This document shows, one piece after another, positions 35,817 through 44,500 of a stretch of DNA of 64,000 nt. The notes under the pieces are model-generated. The model searched no databases and was not told the origin of the DNA. It saw only the letters and a program-made list of their open reading frames with translations. This DNA comes from GCA-2688265 sp964527395 (lineage in GTDB: Archaea; Nanobdellota; Nanobdellia; Woesearchaeales; GW2011-AR9): positions 1 through 64,000 of the forward strand of contig CAZGQD010000005.1 of NCBI GenBank assembly GCA_964527395.1, in the 5' to 3' direction. A program made the translations under genes and the position numbers. How positions within the stretch are numbered: position 1 is the stretch's first letter; each line of letters begins with the position of its first letter.

Positions 35817-36560
35817 ATGAATATTGAGAATAATGGAAATAATTTTAATGATATAAGTGTTCCTGTAGAAGAGTTTAGTTTGCTTAAGCACCCTTTTTAT
35901 CAGATGTGGCTTGATGGTAGTTTGTCTAAAACAGCTATTCAAGAATATACAAAGCAGTACTTCTATTTGGTTGATGCGCTTCCGCGTGCTATTGCTCGGA
36001 TGTATAGTAACTGTTCTGATGAAAAAGTGCGAGCTGATTTGTTAATGCATTTGCAGGAAGAAGAAGTTGGTTTTGGTAATGGAGGAGTTGCTCATACTCA
36101 GCTTTGGCTTAATTTTGCAAAGGCTATGGGAGTTTCTGAAAAAGATGTTCGTGAGGTTGATTTGTTGCCTGGGACTAAAACTGCTGTAGATGCTTTGATG
36201 AATTCTTGTAGTAGTGGTCTTGCTGCTGGAGCTGCTGGGCTTTATGCTTATGAAAGTCAGGTGCCGCAGATAAGTGTTGAGAAAATTAAGGCTTTGAAGG
36301 AACAATATGGGATTTCATCTGCTGAAGGTCTTGCTTTTTTTGAAGTCCATAAAATTGCTGATTTGAAACATGGGGCACTTTGGAAGGCTATGGCTATGAA
36401 GCATGGTTCTGAAGATGAGAGAGCAAGTGTTGTTGGAGTTGTAGGTTCTAATGTTGTTATAGAATCTAGTAACGCTGTTTCTAAGGCGCTTTGGGGGATG
36501 TTTGATTCTATGTATGAAGCTTATGTGCCTGAGAGTGAGAGAATGGCATGTGGGTGTTGA
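35817..36560 (+). CDS. CADD/TenA/PqqC-like haem-oxygenase-fold enzyme
   Basis: 247-aa all-helical protein of the TenA/PqqC superfamily, closest in appearance to the CADD family, which in Chlamydia supplies p-aminobenzoate. Candidate metal ligands: Glu in HLQEEEVG (~90), YAYESQVPQIS (~153), FFEVHKIADLKHG (~188). A TATA-like TTATATATTG (35757-35766) and GAGGTG SD (about 35803-35808) support the ATG at 35817 rather than 35781. It lies ~2 kb from folP, in keeping with a folate role; both the specific reaction and the link are inferred. Confidence 0.75.
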   Translation: MNIENNGNNFNDISVPVEEFSLLKHPFYQMWLDGSLSKTAIQEYTKQYFYLVDALPRAIARMYSNCSDEKVRADLLMHLQEEEVGFGNGGVAHTQLWLNFAKAMGVSEKDVREVDLLPGTKTAVDALMNSCSSGLAAGAAGLYAYESQVPQISVEKIKALKEQYGISSAEGLAFFEVHKIADLKHGALWKAMAMKHGSEDERASVVGVVGSNVVIESSNAVSKALWGMFDSMYEAYVPESERMACGC

Positions 36561-36604
36561 TTCAATAGCAAAGTATTTAAATTGATTTTTTATTCTTTTT
36601 ATTG

Positions 36605-37036
36605 ATGGTTGATAAAAAAGTAAGTTGGTTTACACTTATGAATCCTTTTTCTAAAGGGAAGGGAAAGAAGTCTAGAGCTGTAAAAGCGGCTGAGAAAGAA
36701 GATTCTTTGAAAGATATTGAAGCAATTTTGGAGTATTTAGCTGAAGTTAAAGAAGATGTTTCTAAAATGCAAGGACAAATGGAGAAATTGCGTAATTTAG
36801 AGAAAGAGAGATTGGTTGCTGGAACAGGGCTCTTGCAAGTGAATTTGCAGGCACAAATAATGCTGCTTGATCCGTTAATTGAAGAATATGATGCTTATGA
36901 AGATGATTGTGTGATTCAAGGGATTCGATTGAAGCGAGTTGCTCGAGAGTGGGCTAGACGTGCCAAAAAGGCAGGTTTGAAAGATCTTGTGAAAGAGAAA
37001 CTTGGAAAGATGGTTTGGTTACGTAGGTTGAAGTAA
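36605..37036 (+). CDS. Hypothetical helical protein, 143 aa
   Basis: Basic N-terminus (NPFSKGKGKKSRAVKAAEKE) then a coiled-coil-like helix (~40-75, DIEAILEYLAEVKEDVSKM) and a second helix bundle rich in Arg/Lys (RLKRVAREWARRAKKAG). No membrane segment and no known family. It follows the CADD-like gene by 44 bp, with AT-rich sequence AAGTATTTAAATTG between, so it may have its own promoter. Possibly a DNA- or membrane-associated structural protein, but nothing specific is visible. Confidence 0.6.
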   Translation: MVDKKVSWFTLMNPFSKGKGKKSRAVKAAEKEDSLKDIEAILEYLAEVKEDVSKMQGQMEKLRNLEKERLVAGTGLLQVNLQAQIMLLDPLIEEYDAYEDDCVIQGIRLKRVAREWARRAKKAGLKDLVKEKLGKMVWLRRLK

Positions 37037-37158
37037 TTAGTGACCTGTTTTAATGAGATTGTTTTGTGTGACTACAAATCGAGAAATTCTTTTGTTTTTT
37101 GAGAGATGTGGTTTTTATCTGTTCTAGAATAATTATTTTTATTCCTGCTTGGGTTTAA

Positions 37159-37182
37159 TACCCCGCAGTTCTACTGCGGTTG
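37159..37182. terminator. Hairpin between convergent genes
   Basis: CCGCAGT/ACTGCGG forms a 7-bp perfect stem with a 3-nt loop between the plus-strand gene ending at 37036 and the minus-strand gene ending at 37207. Its GC content contrasts with the surroundings. A shared terminator is the simplest reading. Confidence 0.4.
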
Positions 37183-37206
37183 GGATGCTTAATTGTGAAG
37201 AGCAGT

Positions 37207-37857
37207 TTAAGCAGATGTTTGATTAGTTATTACAATTTTGATAGTTTTTTTTTTGTTTGAAAATTCTTTTATTTTTATTAAATTGGAGTCATTTAGTAAT
37301 TGGTCAATTCCGTTATTTTTTTGGAAACTTTTGAAGCCTTTGAAATGATTTGATCCTGCAAGAAATTCAATTATTTTGACTATATCTCCAAAGATATTTT
37401 TGGGTTGTGGAGTAGAATAATCTGCAATGATGATGTTTTTTGAGATACGTTTTGCTTCTTTAAGAACTCTGATTCTTAGGTCTTGAGGGACTTCATGAAG
37501 CATCATAGAAATTGTTGCATAATCAAATTCTTGGTCTTTGAATTTTGGTAAGTTTGTTGCATCAGCATGAATAAAAGTGATATTGTTATTTTTTGTATGT
37601 GTTTGTTCGTTTCTTAATTTTTGGCGTTTTTTGGCATGTTTGATCATTATTGAGGAAAGTTCTATTCCTATTACTGATTTGCATTTATTTGATAGGTCAA
37701 AAACTAGTGAGCCTGTACCACAAGCAATGTCGATTACTTTACTGTTAGGTTTTATTTGCTTAGTGATGATTTTTCTTATTTCTTTTAAAGGAGTATCAAA
37801 TATAATTTCGTGGATTTTTCCATCATAATAATGAATTTTATCATTCTTTTTAGTCAT
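37207..37857 (-). CDS. SAM-dependent methyltransferase (class I, UbiE-like)
   Basis: Motif I VIDIACGTGSLVFDLS (~43), acidic residue after strand 2 (IGIELS), motif II-like FIHADATNLP and DYATISMMLHEV (~115-125) define a class I Rossmann methyltransferase of the Methyltransf_11/25 type. 216 aa. In many archaea the eL21-rpoF-DUF655 cluster is followed by the rRNA dimethylase KsgA, but this protein lacks the NLPY-type motif, so it is not an obvious KsgA. Substrate unknown. Confidence 0.82.
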   Translation of the reverse strand: MTKKNDKIHYYDGKIHEIIFDTPLKEIRKIITKQIKPNSKVIDIACGTGSLVFDLSNKCKSVIGIELSSIMIKHAKKRQKLRNEQTHTKNNNITFIHADATNLPKFKDQEFDYATISMMLHEVPQDLRIRVLKEAKRISKNIIIADYSTPQPKNIFGDIVKIIEFLAGSNHFKGFKSFQKNNGIDQLLNDSNLIKIKEFSNKKKTIKIVITNQTSA

Positions 37858-37895
37858 AATAATAGAAAAATGATAAGAAATATTTCAATGTTTGC

Positions 37896-38510
37896 TTATT
37901 TAACAAAGATGTTGTACTTTTCTTTGCCTTCTAGCTCTTTAATGATTCTCTTAATAACAATACCTTTTGGATTTGGCATTAGTTTTACTCTACTTTTGAT
38001 GTCATCAAAGGATTCGAAAGCTTTGAATTTTCTTTGGTCAATGATTTCCCACATATGTTTTTTACCTAAACCTGGTAAAATCTCTAAGGAATGCATTCTC
38101 ATTGATAATGGTCCAGCTTTGTTGAAAAAATTGATGAATCTAGTTTCGTCTTCTTCTACAATTTTTTCTATAGCATGTTTTAGTTCAGCAGCTGCTGTAC
38201 TAGTTAGTTTGCTGATTGGAATTCTACCTTTGATGTGGTGGATTTGGTCCCTTTTACCTTCTCCGACATAAACTTCTTCTTGAGGTTGTAGGAATACTTC
38301 TTTTTTTGGAACAATTTCTAGTAAGGTTAAATGATTTTTACCAATAGCTTGAGCAATAGGATCTTTTGGCCTGTGACCAGTATTATGAGAGGCGTAGCCG
38401 TGTTTAAGAAAATCTAGTACAATTGCGTTTTCTTCTGCCGGTCGTTTTGGTTTATCAGAGTCAGTGCTTCTTCTGTCTCTTGGGTTTGACCTTTGGTTTT
38501 CGTATCTCAT
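37896..38510 (-). CDS. DUF655 RNA/DNA-binding protein
   Basis: Archaeal DUF655: N-terminal OB-like part with DEVYVGEGKRD-type sequence (here EEVYVGEGKRDQIHHIKGR), then helix-hairpin-helix segments LEILPGLGKKHMWEI and FESFDDIKSRVKLMPNP. 204 aa, slightly long because of a basic N-terminal tail (RSNPRDRRSTDSDKPKRP). The family is always linked to rpl21e and rpoF, as here, which ties it to transcription or ribosome assembly; its biochemical role is not established. Confidence 0.9.
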   Translation of the reverse strand: MRYENQRSNPRDRRSTDSDKPKRPAEENAIVLDFLKHGYASHNTGHRPKDPIAQAIGKNHLTLLEIVPKKEVFLQPQEEVYVGEGKRDQIHHIKGRIPISKLTSTAAAELKHAIEKIVEEDETRFINFFNKAGPLSMRMHSLEILPGLGKKHMWEIIDQRKFKAFESFDDIKSRVKLMPNPKGIVIKRIIKELEGKEKYNIFVK

Positions 38511-38656
38511 TTTTGATTTATATAATGGTTATTTTGTTTTTTTGATGATGATTTTTATTGATTATGTATTTTCTTTAATTAATTGTCTAAGGAGTTTATG
38601 AAGAAGTCAATCTTAATAAAACTTGCCAAAGAGAATTTAAGAAAAAGATGCTTGTT

Positions 38657-39001
38657 TTAAATGATTTTTTTAATCTCATCTAAGATGGCATCTTGATCTT
38701 TTTTAGGCAAGGTGATGTTGTATCCTTGCAAGACAGATTTAAGATCGTCTGCGTCTTTTGGTAGAAAATCGATGATTTTGGCAATATGTTTTGCTCTTAA
38801 TCTTGTTAGATCAAGGCCTTCAAGAGCTGCTTTAAGGTCATCTTTTTGTTTTGTAGTTAAAGTTACAAATGCATCAAGGTATTCTTTGGTTTTTTGTGAT
38901 AAAAAGCCTAGTTCAGTATCTCGCTTTGTGATCTTGTCAATTGATTCCTTCACTTCTGCTAAGCAGAGTGGCTCTTCACTAATAACTGTTGCATTTGGCA
39001 T
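38657..39001 (-). CDS. rpoF: DNA-directed RNA polymerase subunit F (Rpb4 homologue)
   Basis: 114 aa. Forms the stalk of archaeal RNA polymerase with subunit E. Family features: ISEEPLCLAEVKESID at the N-terminus, the LTTKQKDDLKAALEGLDLTR helix-loop region and LRAKHIAKIIDFLPKDADDL. It starts five bases after the end of eL21 on the minus strand and is transcribed with it; DUF655 follows after 146 bp. Confidence 0.93.
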   Translation of the reverse strand: MPNATVISEEPLCLAEVKESIDKITKRDTELGFLSQKTKEYLDAFVTLTTKQKDDLKAALEGLDLTRLRAKHIAKIIDFLPKDADDLKSVLQGYNITLPKKDQDAILDEIKKII

Positions 39002-39005
39002 TTTT

Positions 39006-39305
39006 TTAGTTTGTTTGTAGTCTGATTAAATGAATTGGGTGAACAAAGATTCTTTTTAATTTGTTACCATCATTGAAGTCAACTTGGTAGCAATTTCCTC
39101 TTTGACCAGTCACTTTTCCACATTTTCCATGAAATCTAGGGTGGAATTGACCTTTTGGGATGCTGGAGTTGATTTTTAAAGCTACTCTTTCTTGAAGTTT
39201 GAATAGTTGAAAATACTTGCTAAGAGAGATTTTTCCTTTTTCACGCACATTTTTTTGAAGTTTGTGCCTGGTTTTTCTTCTTCCTGTACCAATTCTAGTT
39301 GTCAT
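39006..39305 (-). CDS. rpl21e: Ribosomal protein eL21
   Basis: 99 aa from the ATG chosen (four codons inside the longest frame). The N-terminal TGRRKTRHKLQKNVREKGK, the central LQERVALKINSSIPKGQFHPRFHGK with GKVTGQRG, and the C-terminal IFVHPIHLIRLQ are characteristic of eL21. First gene of the conserved archaeal operon eL21-rpoF-DUF655. Confidence 0.95.
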   Translation of the reverse strand: MTTRIGTGRRKTRHKLQKNVREKGKISLSKYFQLFKLQERVALKINSSIPKGQFHPRFHGKCGKVTGQRGNCYQVDFNDGNKLKRIFVHPIHLIRLQTN

Positions 39306-39487
39306 ACTCGGTTTCACGTTGAAACATTTATAAAGTTTGTGGTAGGATTTGGGTTTTGTGGGCTTTTTAGGGTGTTCTTGTGATTGGAGTGATAAAATTA
39401 AAGGATTTATAGTTTTTTGATGGTTTTATCAGAAGATATCAAAAGAGATGGAGAAAATAGAGCTTATATATTTAGAAATAAAGTAAA

Positions 39488-41377
39488 ATGGCTGAAAATT
39501 TGGAAAAAAAGGAAGTTTTAGAGCCTAAGAATAAAAGTTCAGGTAAGAAAAAGCATGCTCAGGCGCTTGCAAATGCTGATGAATCGTTTTATTCAGACTT
39601 AGCTGATGCTTTAGTAGATTTAGGTGAGAATGTTCCTCGTAAAGAAATAGATAAATTGAAGCGAAAATTGTCTGCTAAATATAGATTGCCTAAGATTCCA
39701 ACAAATATAGAAGTTTATTTGAGGGTTCCCGTTGATAAGCGAGATCTTGTTAAGAAGAAACTGATGACAAAACCAGTTAGGAGTATTTCTGGAGTTTCAC
39801 CGATTGCGATTATGACAAAACCAATTGGATGTCCGCATGGGAGATGTATTTATTGTCCAGGAGGACCAGGATCTGTTTTTGGGGATGTACCGCAAAGTTA
39901 TACTGGAAAAGAGCCAGCGAGTATGAGGGCGATTCGTAATAAATTTGATGCTTATTTACAGGTTTTTAATCGACTTGAGCAATATGTGATTTTAGGGCAT
40001 AGTTTTACTAAAAATGATGTAATTATTATGGGTGGGACATTTCCTTCTTTTCCACTAGATTATCAAGATGAGTTTATAGCTTTAACGTATAAAGCAATGA
40101 ATGATTTTTCAGAAATGTTTTTTGATTCTGACGGTAAGTTTGATTTAGATAAGTTTATTGCTTATTTTGAGCTTCCTGGAGATATTCGTGATGCTGAAAG
40201 GACCAAACGTATTCAAAAGAAGCTTTTGAAGCATAAGAATCTAAGAGAAGCTAGAGGATCTAAGAGATTAGGTGGGTTGGAGGAGTCTGAAGAATCTAGG
40301 GAATTAGGAGAAATTGGGAAAAAAGGAGAAGTTGTTGTGTCTGATCTTGAAGAAGAGAAAAGACGTAATGATGAAGAATCTTATGTAAAATGTATTGGAC
40401 TTACTATTGAAACCAAGCCAGATTGGGCTTTGCTTGATCATGCTAAACAGATGTTGAGGTTAGGATGTACACGAGTAGAGCTTGGAGTTCAGACAACGAA
40501 TGCAGAGATTACTGCTCGGACAAATAGAGGGCATAGTCAAGAAGAGACTGTTGAATCTATTAAGGTGCTTCGTGATTTAGGATTTAAACTTAATTTTCAT
40601 ATGATGCCTGGGCTTCCGGGGAGTAGTGAGGGAGAAGATGTAAAGATGCTTTGTGAGGTAGTGTCTGATTCGCGTTATATGCCTGATATGTTGAAGATTT
40701 ATCCTTGTATGGTAATGCCTGGAACGCCTCTTAAAAAGCTGTTTGATGCTGGCAAATTTGAGCCTATGGAGACAGATGGAGCAATAAGAGTGATTTCTTC
40801 TTTTATTGAGGCTGGAGTGCCGGAATGGGTGCGTATTATGAGGGTTCAGCGTGATATTCCAACATATAGGACAACTGCAGGGGTGGATAAAACAAATCTG
40901 CGACAGATGCTTGAGAAGCAAATGAATGAGAAAGGAATAGTTAGTCGAGATATTCGTGCTCGTGAGCCTAAAAGAAAAGAGATTGATTTTGAAGCAGTTG
41001 AATTAGTGGTTCGGTCTTATGATGCTTCTGCTGGGAAGGAGTACTTTATCTCTTTTGAGGATCTTTCTAATGATTTGATATTAGGATTTATTAGACTTAG
41101 GTTTCCAAATTCTGGGCTTGTGCCTGAGATAAATTCAGATTCTGCTTTGATTCGTGAGTTGCATGTCTATGGACAAGCTTTGGCGCTTGGGAAGGAATCT
41201 AGTGAAGGAGTTGTTCAGCATAAAGGTTTTGGGCGTAAGCTACTTGCTAAAGCAGAAGAGATTGCTCGTGAAGCTTGCAAGAAGAAGATGGTGATTATTA
41301 GTGGAGTAGGAGTTAGAGGTTATTATGAGAAGTTTGGGTATAAGCGAGATGGACCTTATATGAGTAAAAATTTTTGA
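39488..41377 (+). CDS. elp3: Elp3-type tRNA uridine-34 carboxymethylating enzyme
   Basis: Radical-SAM plus acetyltransferase enzyme that installs the cm5U modification at the wobble position. N-terminal tRNA-binding part, radical-SAM cluster CPHGRCIYCPGG (~residues 117-128), IIMGGTFPSFP, TIETKPDW and ELGVQTTN; C-terminal GNAT domain with HKGFGRKLLAKAE and YYEKFGYKR. 629 aa is longer than the usual ~520-550 because of a charged insertion (~255-300, Glu/Arg-rich). TATA-like GCTTATATATTTAG lies at 39462-39475, ~15-25 nt before the ATG. Confidence 0.95.
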   Translation: MAENLEKKEVLEPKNKSSGKKKHAQALANADESFYSDLADALVDLGENVPRKEIDKLKRKLSAKYRLPKIPTNIEVYLRVPVDKRDLVKKKLMTKPVRSISGVSPIAIMTKPIGCPHGRCIYCPGGPGSVFGDVPQSYTGKEPASMRAIRNKFDAYLQVFNRLEQYVILGHSFTKNDVIIMGGTFPSFPLDYQDEFIALTYKAMNDFSEMFFDSDGKFDLDKFIAYFELPGDIRDAERTKRIQKKLLKHKNLREARGSKRLGGLEESEESRELGEIGKKGEVVVSDLEEEKRRNDEESYVKCIGLTIETKPDWALLDHAKQMLRLGCTRVELGVQTTNAEITARTNRGHSQEETVESIKVLRDLGFKLNFHMMPGLPGSSEGEDVKMLCEVVSDSRYMPDMLKIYPCMVMPGTPLKKLFDAGKFEPMETDGAIRVISSFIEAGVPEWVRIMRVQRDIPTYRTTAGVDKTNLRQMLEKQMNEKGIVSRDIRAREPKRKEIDFEAVELVVRSYDASAGKEYFISFEDLSNDLILGFIRLRFPNSGLVPEINSDSALIRELHVYGQALALGKESSEGVVQHKGFGRKLLAKAEEIAREACKKKMVIISGVGVRGYYEKFGYKRDGPYMSKNF

Positions 41378-41473
41378 GTAGGAATAAGGGTTTTTCTTTG
41401 TTTTGTTGGTACTAGGTAAACGACAACTTTAAATATAATAATTCGCTGATCTAGATTGGGAGGGTTTTGAATT

Positions 41474-42928
41474 ATGAAAAAGTCAGGTTTTTTACTAGGG
41501 ATTTCGTTCTTGTTGGTACTTATTTGTTCACTGAGTGTTATAGCTGTTGATTTGAGTGTGGAGATTGTAGATGATACAATTGACCCAGGAGAATCAGCTG
41601 AATTTTTAATTATTATTGAAAATGATGATAATGAGGTGCAAGATTTCACATTATATTCTTTGTCAGGAGCAGATGGATGGCAGGTAGATCCTAAGGATTT
41701 AGGAGATAGGGTTATTGAGAATCTAGAACCTGGAGAGGAACGTGAAGTTTCTGTATTAGCAACTCCACTTTTTGATGAAATGGATCCAGGAGTTTATCAG
41801 CTTTCACTTGATGTAGATGGGGAGTTTGATGGAGAATCAGATCAGGTTTCACTTAAAGTTTATCTTGGATCAGGACCATCAGCAGGAGAGTATTTGCCGT
41901 CAATTTCAGTTGAGCTTGAAATGGATGAAGAGATTGATTCTCTTGAGCCTACAAGTGTAGTTTTATATTTAGAAAATGGGAATTCTCGTAATTTGAGTGA
42001 TTTAAGTTTGAGAGTTGAAAGTGATATTGAACCATTTAATGTGCATATTCCAATTGGACTTGAAGGTTTTGAAGAGAAAACTGTTGAATTTACAGTAGAT
42101 CTTGATCCGTATACGCAGCCTAAGAATTATGTGGTTTTCTTTATATTTGAAAGTGAAGGAGAAACAGTAAAGATTGTTGATTCTAAAGTAGAAGTTGAGA
42201 TGTATGTACCTGACTTTGTAGTTGAAGTTAGTGAAGAAAAAATGTTTTTGAAAAAGCAAGTTGAAATTAGCTTGTTAAATGAAGGAAATGCAGAAAATAC
42301 TCAGCAGTATCTTTACTCAATTTCTTTTTTCTCATCACTTTTTGTAAATTCAGATGAAGGTTATGTTGTGCGTCATGATGGACAAAGTTATGTTGTATGG
42401 GATATGGCATTGCAGCCTGGAGAGCAAATAGATGTAAGTTTGGCTTTAAATTATAGAGTTTTATTTTACTTGTTTGTATTTTCACTTGCTTTGTTTTTGT
42501 TTTACTGGATAGTTAGATCTCCAATATTGATATCTAAAAAAGGTCTTGTAGTGGTAGGAGATGAAAATGGTCTAAGTGAAGTCAAAGTAATGCTTGAAAT
42601 TAGAAATAGAAGTAAGCGTCCATATACAGTGGTAGAGATTATGGATACCGTTCCAGGAATTGCTAACGTTGAGCGAACTTTGCAGCTTGGTACACTAAAA
42701 CCAGATAAAGTAACACATTCAAGACAAGGAAGTAAGATTTATTGGAGTTTGAGTGAATTAGATGCACTTGAACAGAGAATTATTACTTACAAAATTAAAG
42801 CTAAGTTGAATATTTTAGGGCAGTTTCAGTTGCCTAGAGCAGAATTAGAGTATTCAAGTGTGAAAGGTAAACGAAAAAAGAGTTATTCAAACTATTTTAG
42901 AATGGATACACGTTTGCAAAAAAGGTAG
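41474..42928 (+). CDS. Membrane-anchored surface protein with NEW3/CARDB-like domains
   Basis: 484 aa. Signal peptide (~1-24), three or more beta-sandwich repeats resembling NPCBM-associated/COG1470 domains (DDTIDPGESAEFLIIIEN, LEPGEEREVSVLATPLF, LEPTSVVLYLENGNSRNLSDL), a membrane helix (~327-347), and a C-terminal ~130-residue cytoplasmic DUF11-like sandwich (KVMLEIRNRSKRPYTVVEI). The domain order implies anchoring near its middle. It is followed by sepF with its own promoter (TAAATAATC at about 42988-42996). No enzymatic residues seen. Confidence 0.7.
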   Translation: MKKSGFLLGISFLLVLICSLSVIAVDLSVEIVDDTIDPGESAEFLIIIENDDNEVQDFTLYSLSGADGWQVDPKDLGDRVIENLEPGEEREVSVLATPLFDEMDPGVYQLSLDVDGEFDGESDQVSLKVYLGSGPSAGEYLPSISVELEMDEEIDSLEPTSVVLYLENGNSRNLSDLSLRVESDIEPFNVHIPIGLEGFEEKTVEFTVDLDPYTQPKNYVVFFIFESEGETVKIVDSKVEVEMYVPDFVVEVSEEKMFLKKQVEISLLNEGNAENTQQYLYSISFFSSLFVNSDEGYVVRHDGQSYVVWDMALQPGEQIDVSLALNYRVLFYLFVFSLALFLFYWIVRSPILISKKGLVVVGDENGLSEVKVMLEIRNRSKRPYTVVEIMDTVPGIANVERTLQLGTLKPDKVTHSRQGSKIYWSLSELDALEQRIITYKIKAKLNILGQFQLPRAELEYSSVKGKRKKSYSNYFRMDTRLQKR

Positions 42929-43044
42929 AAAATTAAGTACTTGGTACCTGTGTGGTCTGTCATCTGTTTTGGACAATAAAAACATTTAAATAATCACATT
43001 GAGGGTAAGAAGTAATTAGATTTTAGAGGAGAGGGTAAGATAAA

Positions 43045-43497
43045 ATGAGGGACTTTTTTTTACAATTAAAGGAAAAATTTGCTAAGCAACCAGATGAGCC
43101 AATGGAAGAACCAGTGGCTGAAGTGTCTTCAGATTATGTTGAAGTAGGAGCTTCTAGTGTAGTTGGAACTTCTGAAGGTGGAGATTCTAAGGTGGTTGTC
43201 AGGCCATTTGTGATGGAAGAATTTGAAGATATCAAAGCTGTTTTAGATAGTCTTCGTCAGGGTAAAACCATTGCTCTAATTAATATTCGTCCACTAAAAG
43301 AAAAAGATATTGTTGAATTAAAACGTGCAATTAACAAGCTGCGTAAGACTTGTGATGCTATCGATGGTGACATTGCTGGCTTTGGAGAAGATTATGTTGT
43401 AGCAGCACCGTATTTTGCTAGGATTTATCGTGGTAAGAGGTCAGTTTCAACAGTTTCTGCTGCTCCTGAGGAAGCTCCGCAAGTTCAAAGTTTTTAG
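43045..43497 (+). CDS. sepF: Archaeal SepF-like cell division protein
   Basis: 150 aa. N-terminal amphipathic helix (RDFFLQLKEKFAKQ) for membrane attachment, variable acidic linker, then the SepF/DUF552 core: RPFVMEEFEDIKAVLDSLRQG, ALINIRPLKEKD, LKRAINKLRKTCDAIDGDIAG, VVAAPYFARIYRG. In FtsZ-containing archaea SepF tethers FtsZ to the membrane. AGAGGAGAGGGT SD-like sequence precedes the ATG. No ftsZ in this window. Confidence 0.9.
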   Translation: MRDFFLQLKEKFAKQPDEPMEEPVAEVSSDYVEVGASSVVGTSEGGDSKVVVRPFVMEEFEDIKAVLDSLRQGKTIALINIRPLKEKDIVELKRAINKLRKTCDAIDGDIAGFGEDYVVAAPYFARIYRGKRSVSTVSAAPEEAPQVQSF

Positions 43498-43559
43498 TTT
43501 GAAATGATGTGAGTTAGATTAAATTTTTGTTTTTTGTATTTAAATCATTTTGAGGAAAA

Positions 43560-44120
43560 ATGGGAGCTGTAAATGAAGATTTAATCTTGAAGTTTTTATT
43601 GTTAGATAAGAGAAATGATTATTCTGGTTCTAAGGATCATTTGGAAGAAGTTGGAGCACTTGCTGATAGAGCTAAAAGGAGAGTGGCGGCTTTTGTTCGA
43701 AGTCCTTGTCTTGCGGATATTGTTAGTGGCGCTGTAATGGATGTAAGTGAAAATGAAGAAAGATATAATGGTTCTTCTACTGTACTTGAGGGGCAAAGTC
43801 CTGTTTTGACTGTTGCTTATGAGGTAATGGAGAAAGCTGAAGGGAGTGGAGATCCTAATATGAGGTTTTTAGGGTATACAATGTTAGTTAATTTAAGAAG
43901 GCTAACAGATAGGGGAGTTGGAATGGGTGATTTTATAAATTGTGTAGAAAAAAATTTTGATTTTTCAGTTCCTGGTTTAGGTGGTGATTTGGAAGTTTTT
44001 TCTTATTCAGGAGGACAAGAGAGGCTTTCTGGTTTTGATTTGATGAAAAATTTATATCCTGGAGCTAAAACATTTAACTATAAGGATAGTTTTGGTGGAG
44101 TTGGGAGTCAAGAATTGTGA
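43560..44120 (+). CDS. Hypothetical protein, 186 aa
   Basis: Soluble, mostly helical protein with no recognised family. Features: EDLILKFLLLDKRNDYSG at the N-terminus, an RAKRRVAAFVRSP helix, and a Gly/Ser-rich C-terminus ending GGVGSQEL. The last 18 bases or so recur at 44481-44499 after the interrupted ORF that follows, pointing to a local duplication. TATA-like TATTTAAATC lies at 43538-43547, leaderless distance from the ATG. Confidence 0.55.
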   Translation: MGAVNEDLILKFLLLDKRNDYSGSKDHLEEVGALADRAKRRVAAFVRSPCLADIVSGAVMDVSENEERYNGSSTVLEGQSPVLTVAYEVMEKAEGSGDPNMRFLGYTMLVNLRRLTDRGVGMGDFINCVEKNFDFSVPGLGGDLEVFSYSGGQERLSGFDLMKNLYPGAKTFNYKDSFGGVGSQEL

Positions 44121-44201
44121 TAAAATGCCAAGGAATGATTTTATAATTTTCTTTGTTTTTTTTTCGTTAATTTAATAAAGTTTTAATGAGTTGTTATTAT
44201 T

Positions 44202-44465
44202 ATGAATTTAGTTAATAAGTTATCTGGTGTTTATAATAGTGGTGCTGAAGTGGGTAGGTCACATAATTTTGTTCTTTTTACAAGAGAGCTTTTTGCAATA
44301 GTTGAGGCAGCGCCAGTTTAGGTTATATCTAGAAGAGATGGGGTTGAGTGTTATTCAAAAAGATTTGAAGTTCCAGAGAAAAAAGAGTGGGATCCACCAA
44401 ATGGATTAGTTAATAGAGTTTTGTATGGAACAGGTTATGTTTTGAATAAATATTTTCCAAGATAA
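44202..44465 (+). pseudogene. Small ORF interrupted by an in-frame TAG
   Basis: An ATG at 44202 opens a frame of 87 codons that is clean except for a TAG at 44319-44321. The part after the stop (SRRDGVECYSKRFEVPEKKE, then WDPPNGLVNRVLYGTGYVL) has normal composition, so a once-intact small gene seems to carry a nonsense mutation. TAG ends other genes here (4212, 18171, 60647), so recoding is not indicated. The direct repeat GGAGTCAAGAATTGTGA after it matches the end of the preceding gene. Confidence 0.5.
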
Positions 44466-44500
44466 AGAATTTAAGATGTTTGGAGTCAAGAATTGTGATT

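Noticed and set aside
44319..44321. Pyrrolysine or recoded TAG
   Set aside because: TAG is used as an ordinary stop at several genes in this window, and no Pyl machinery or PYLIS-like structure is seen.
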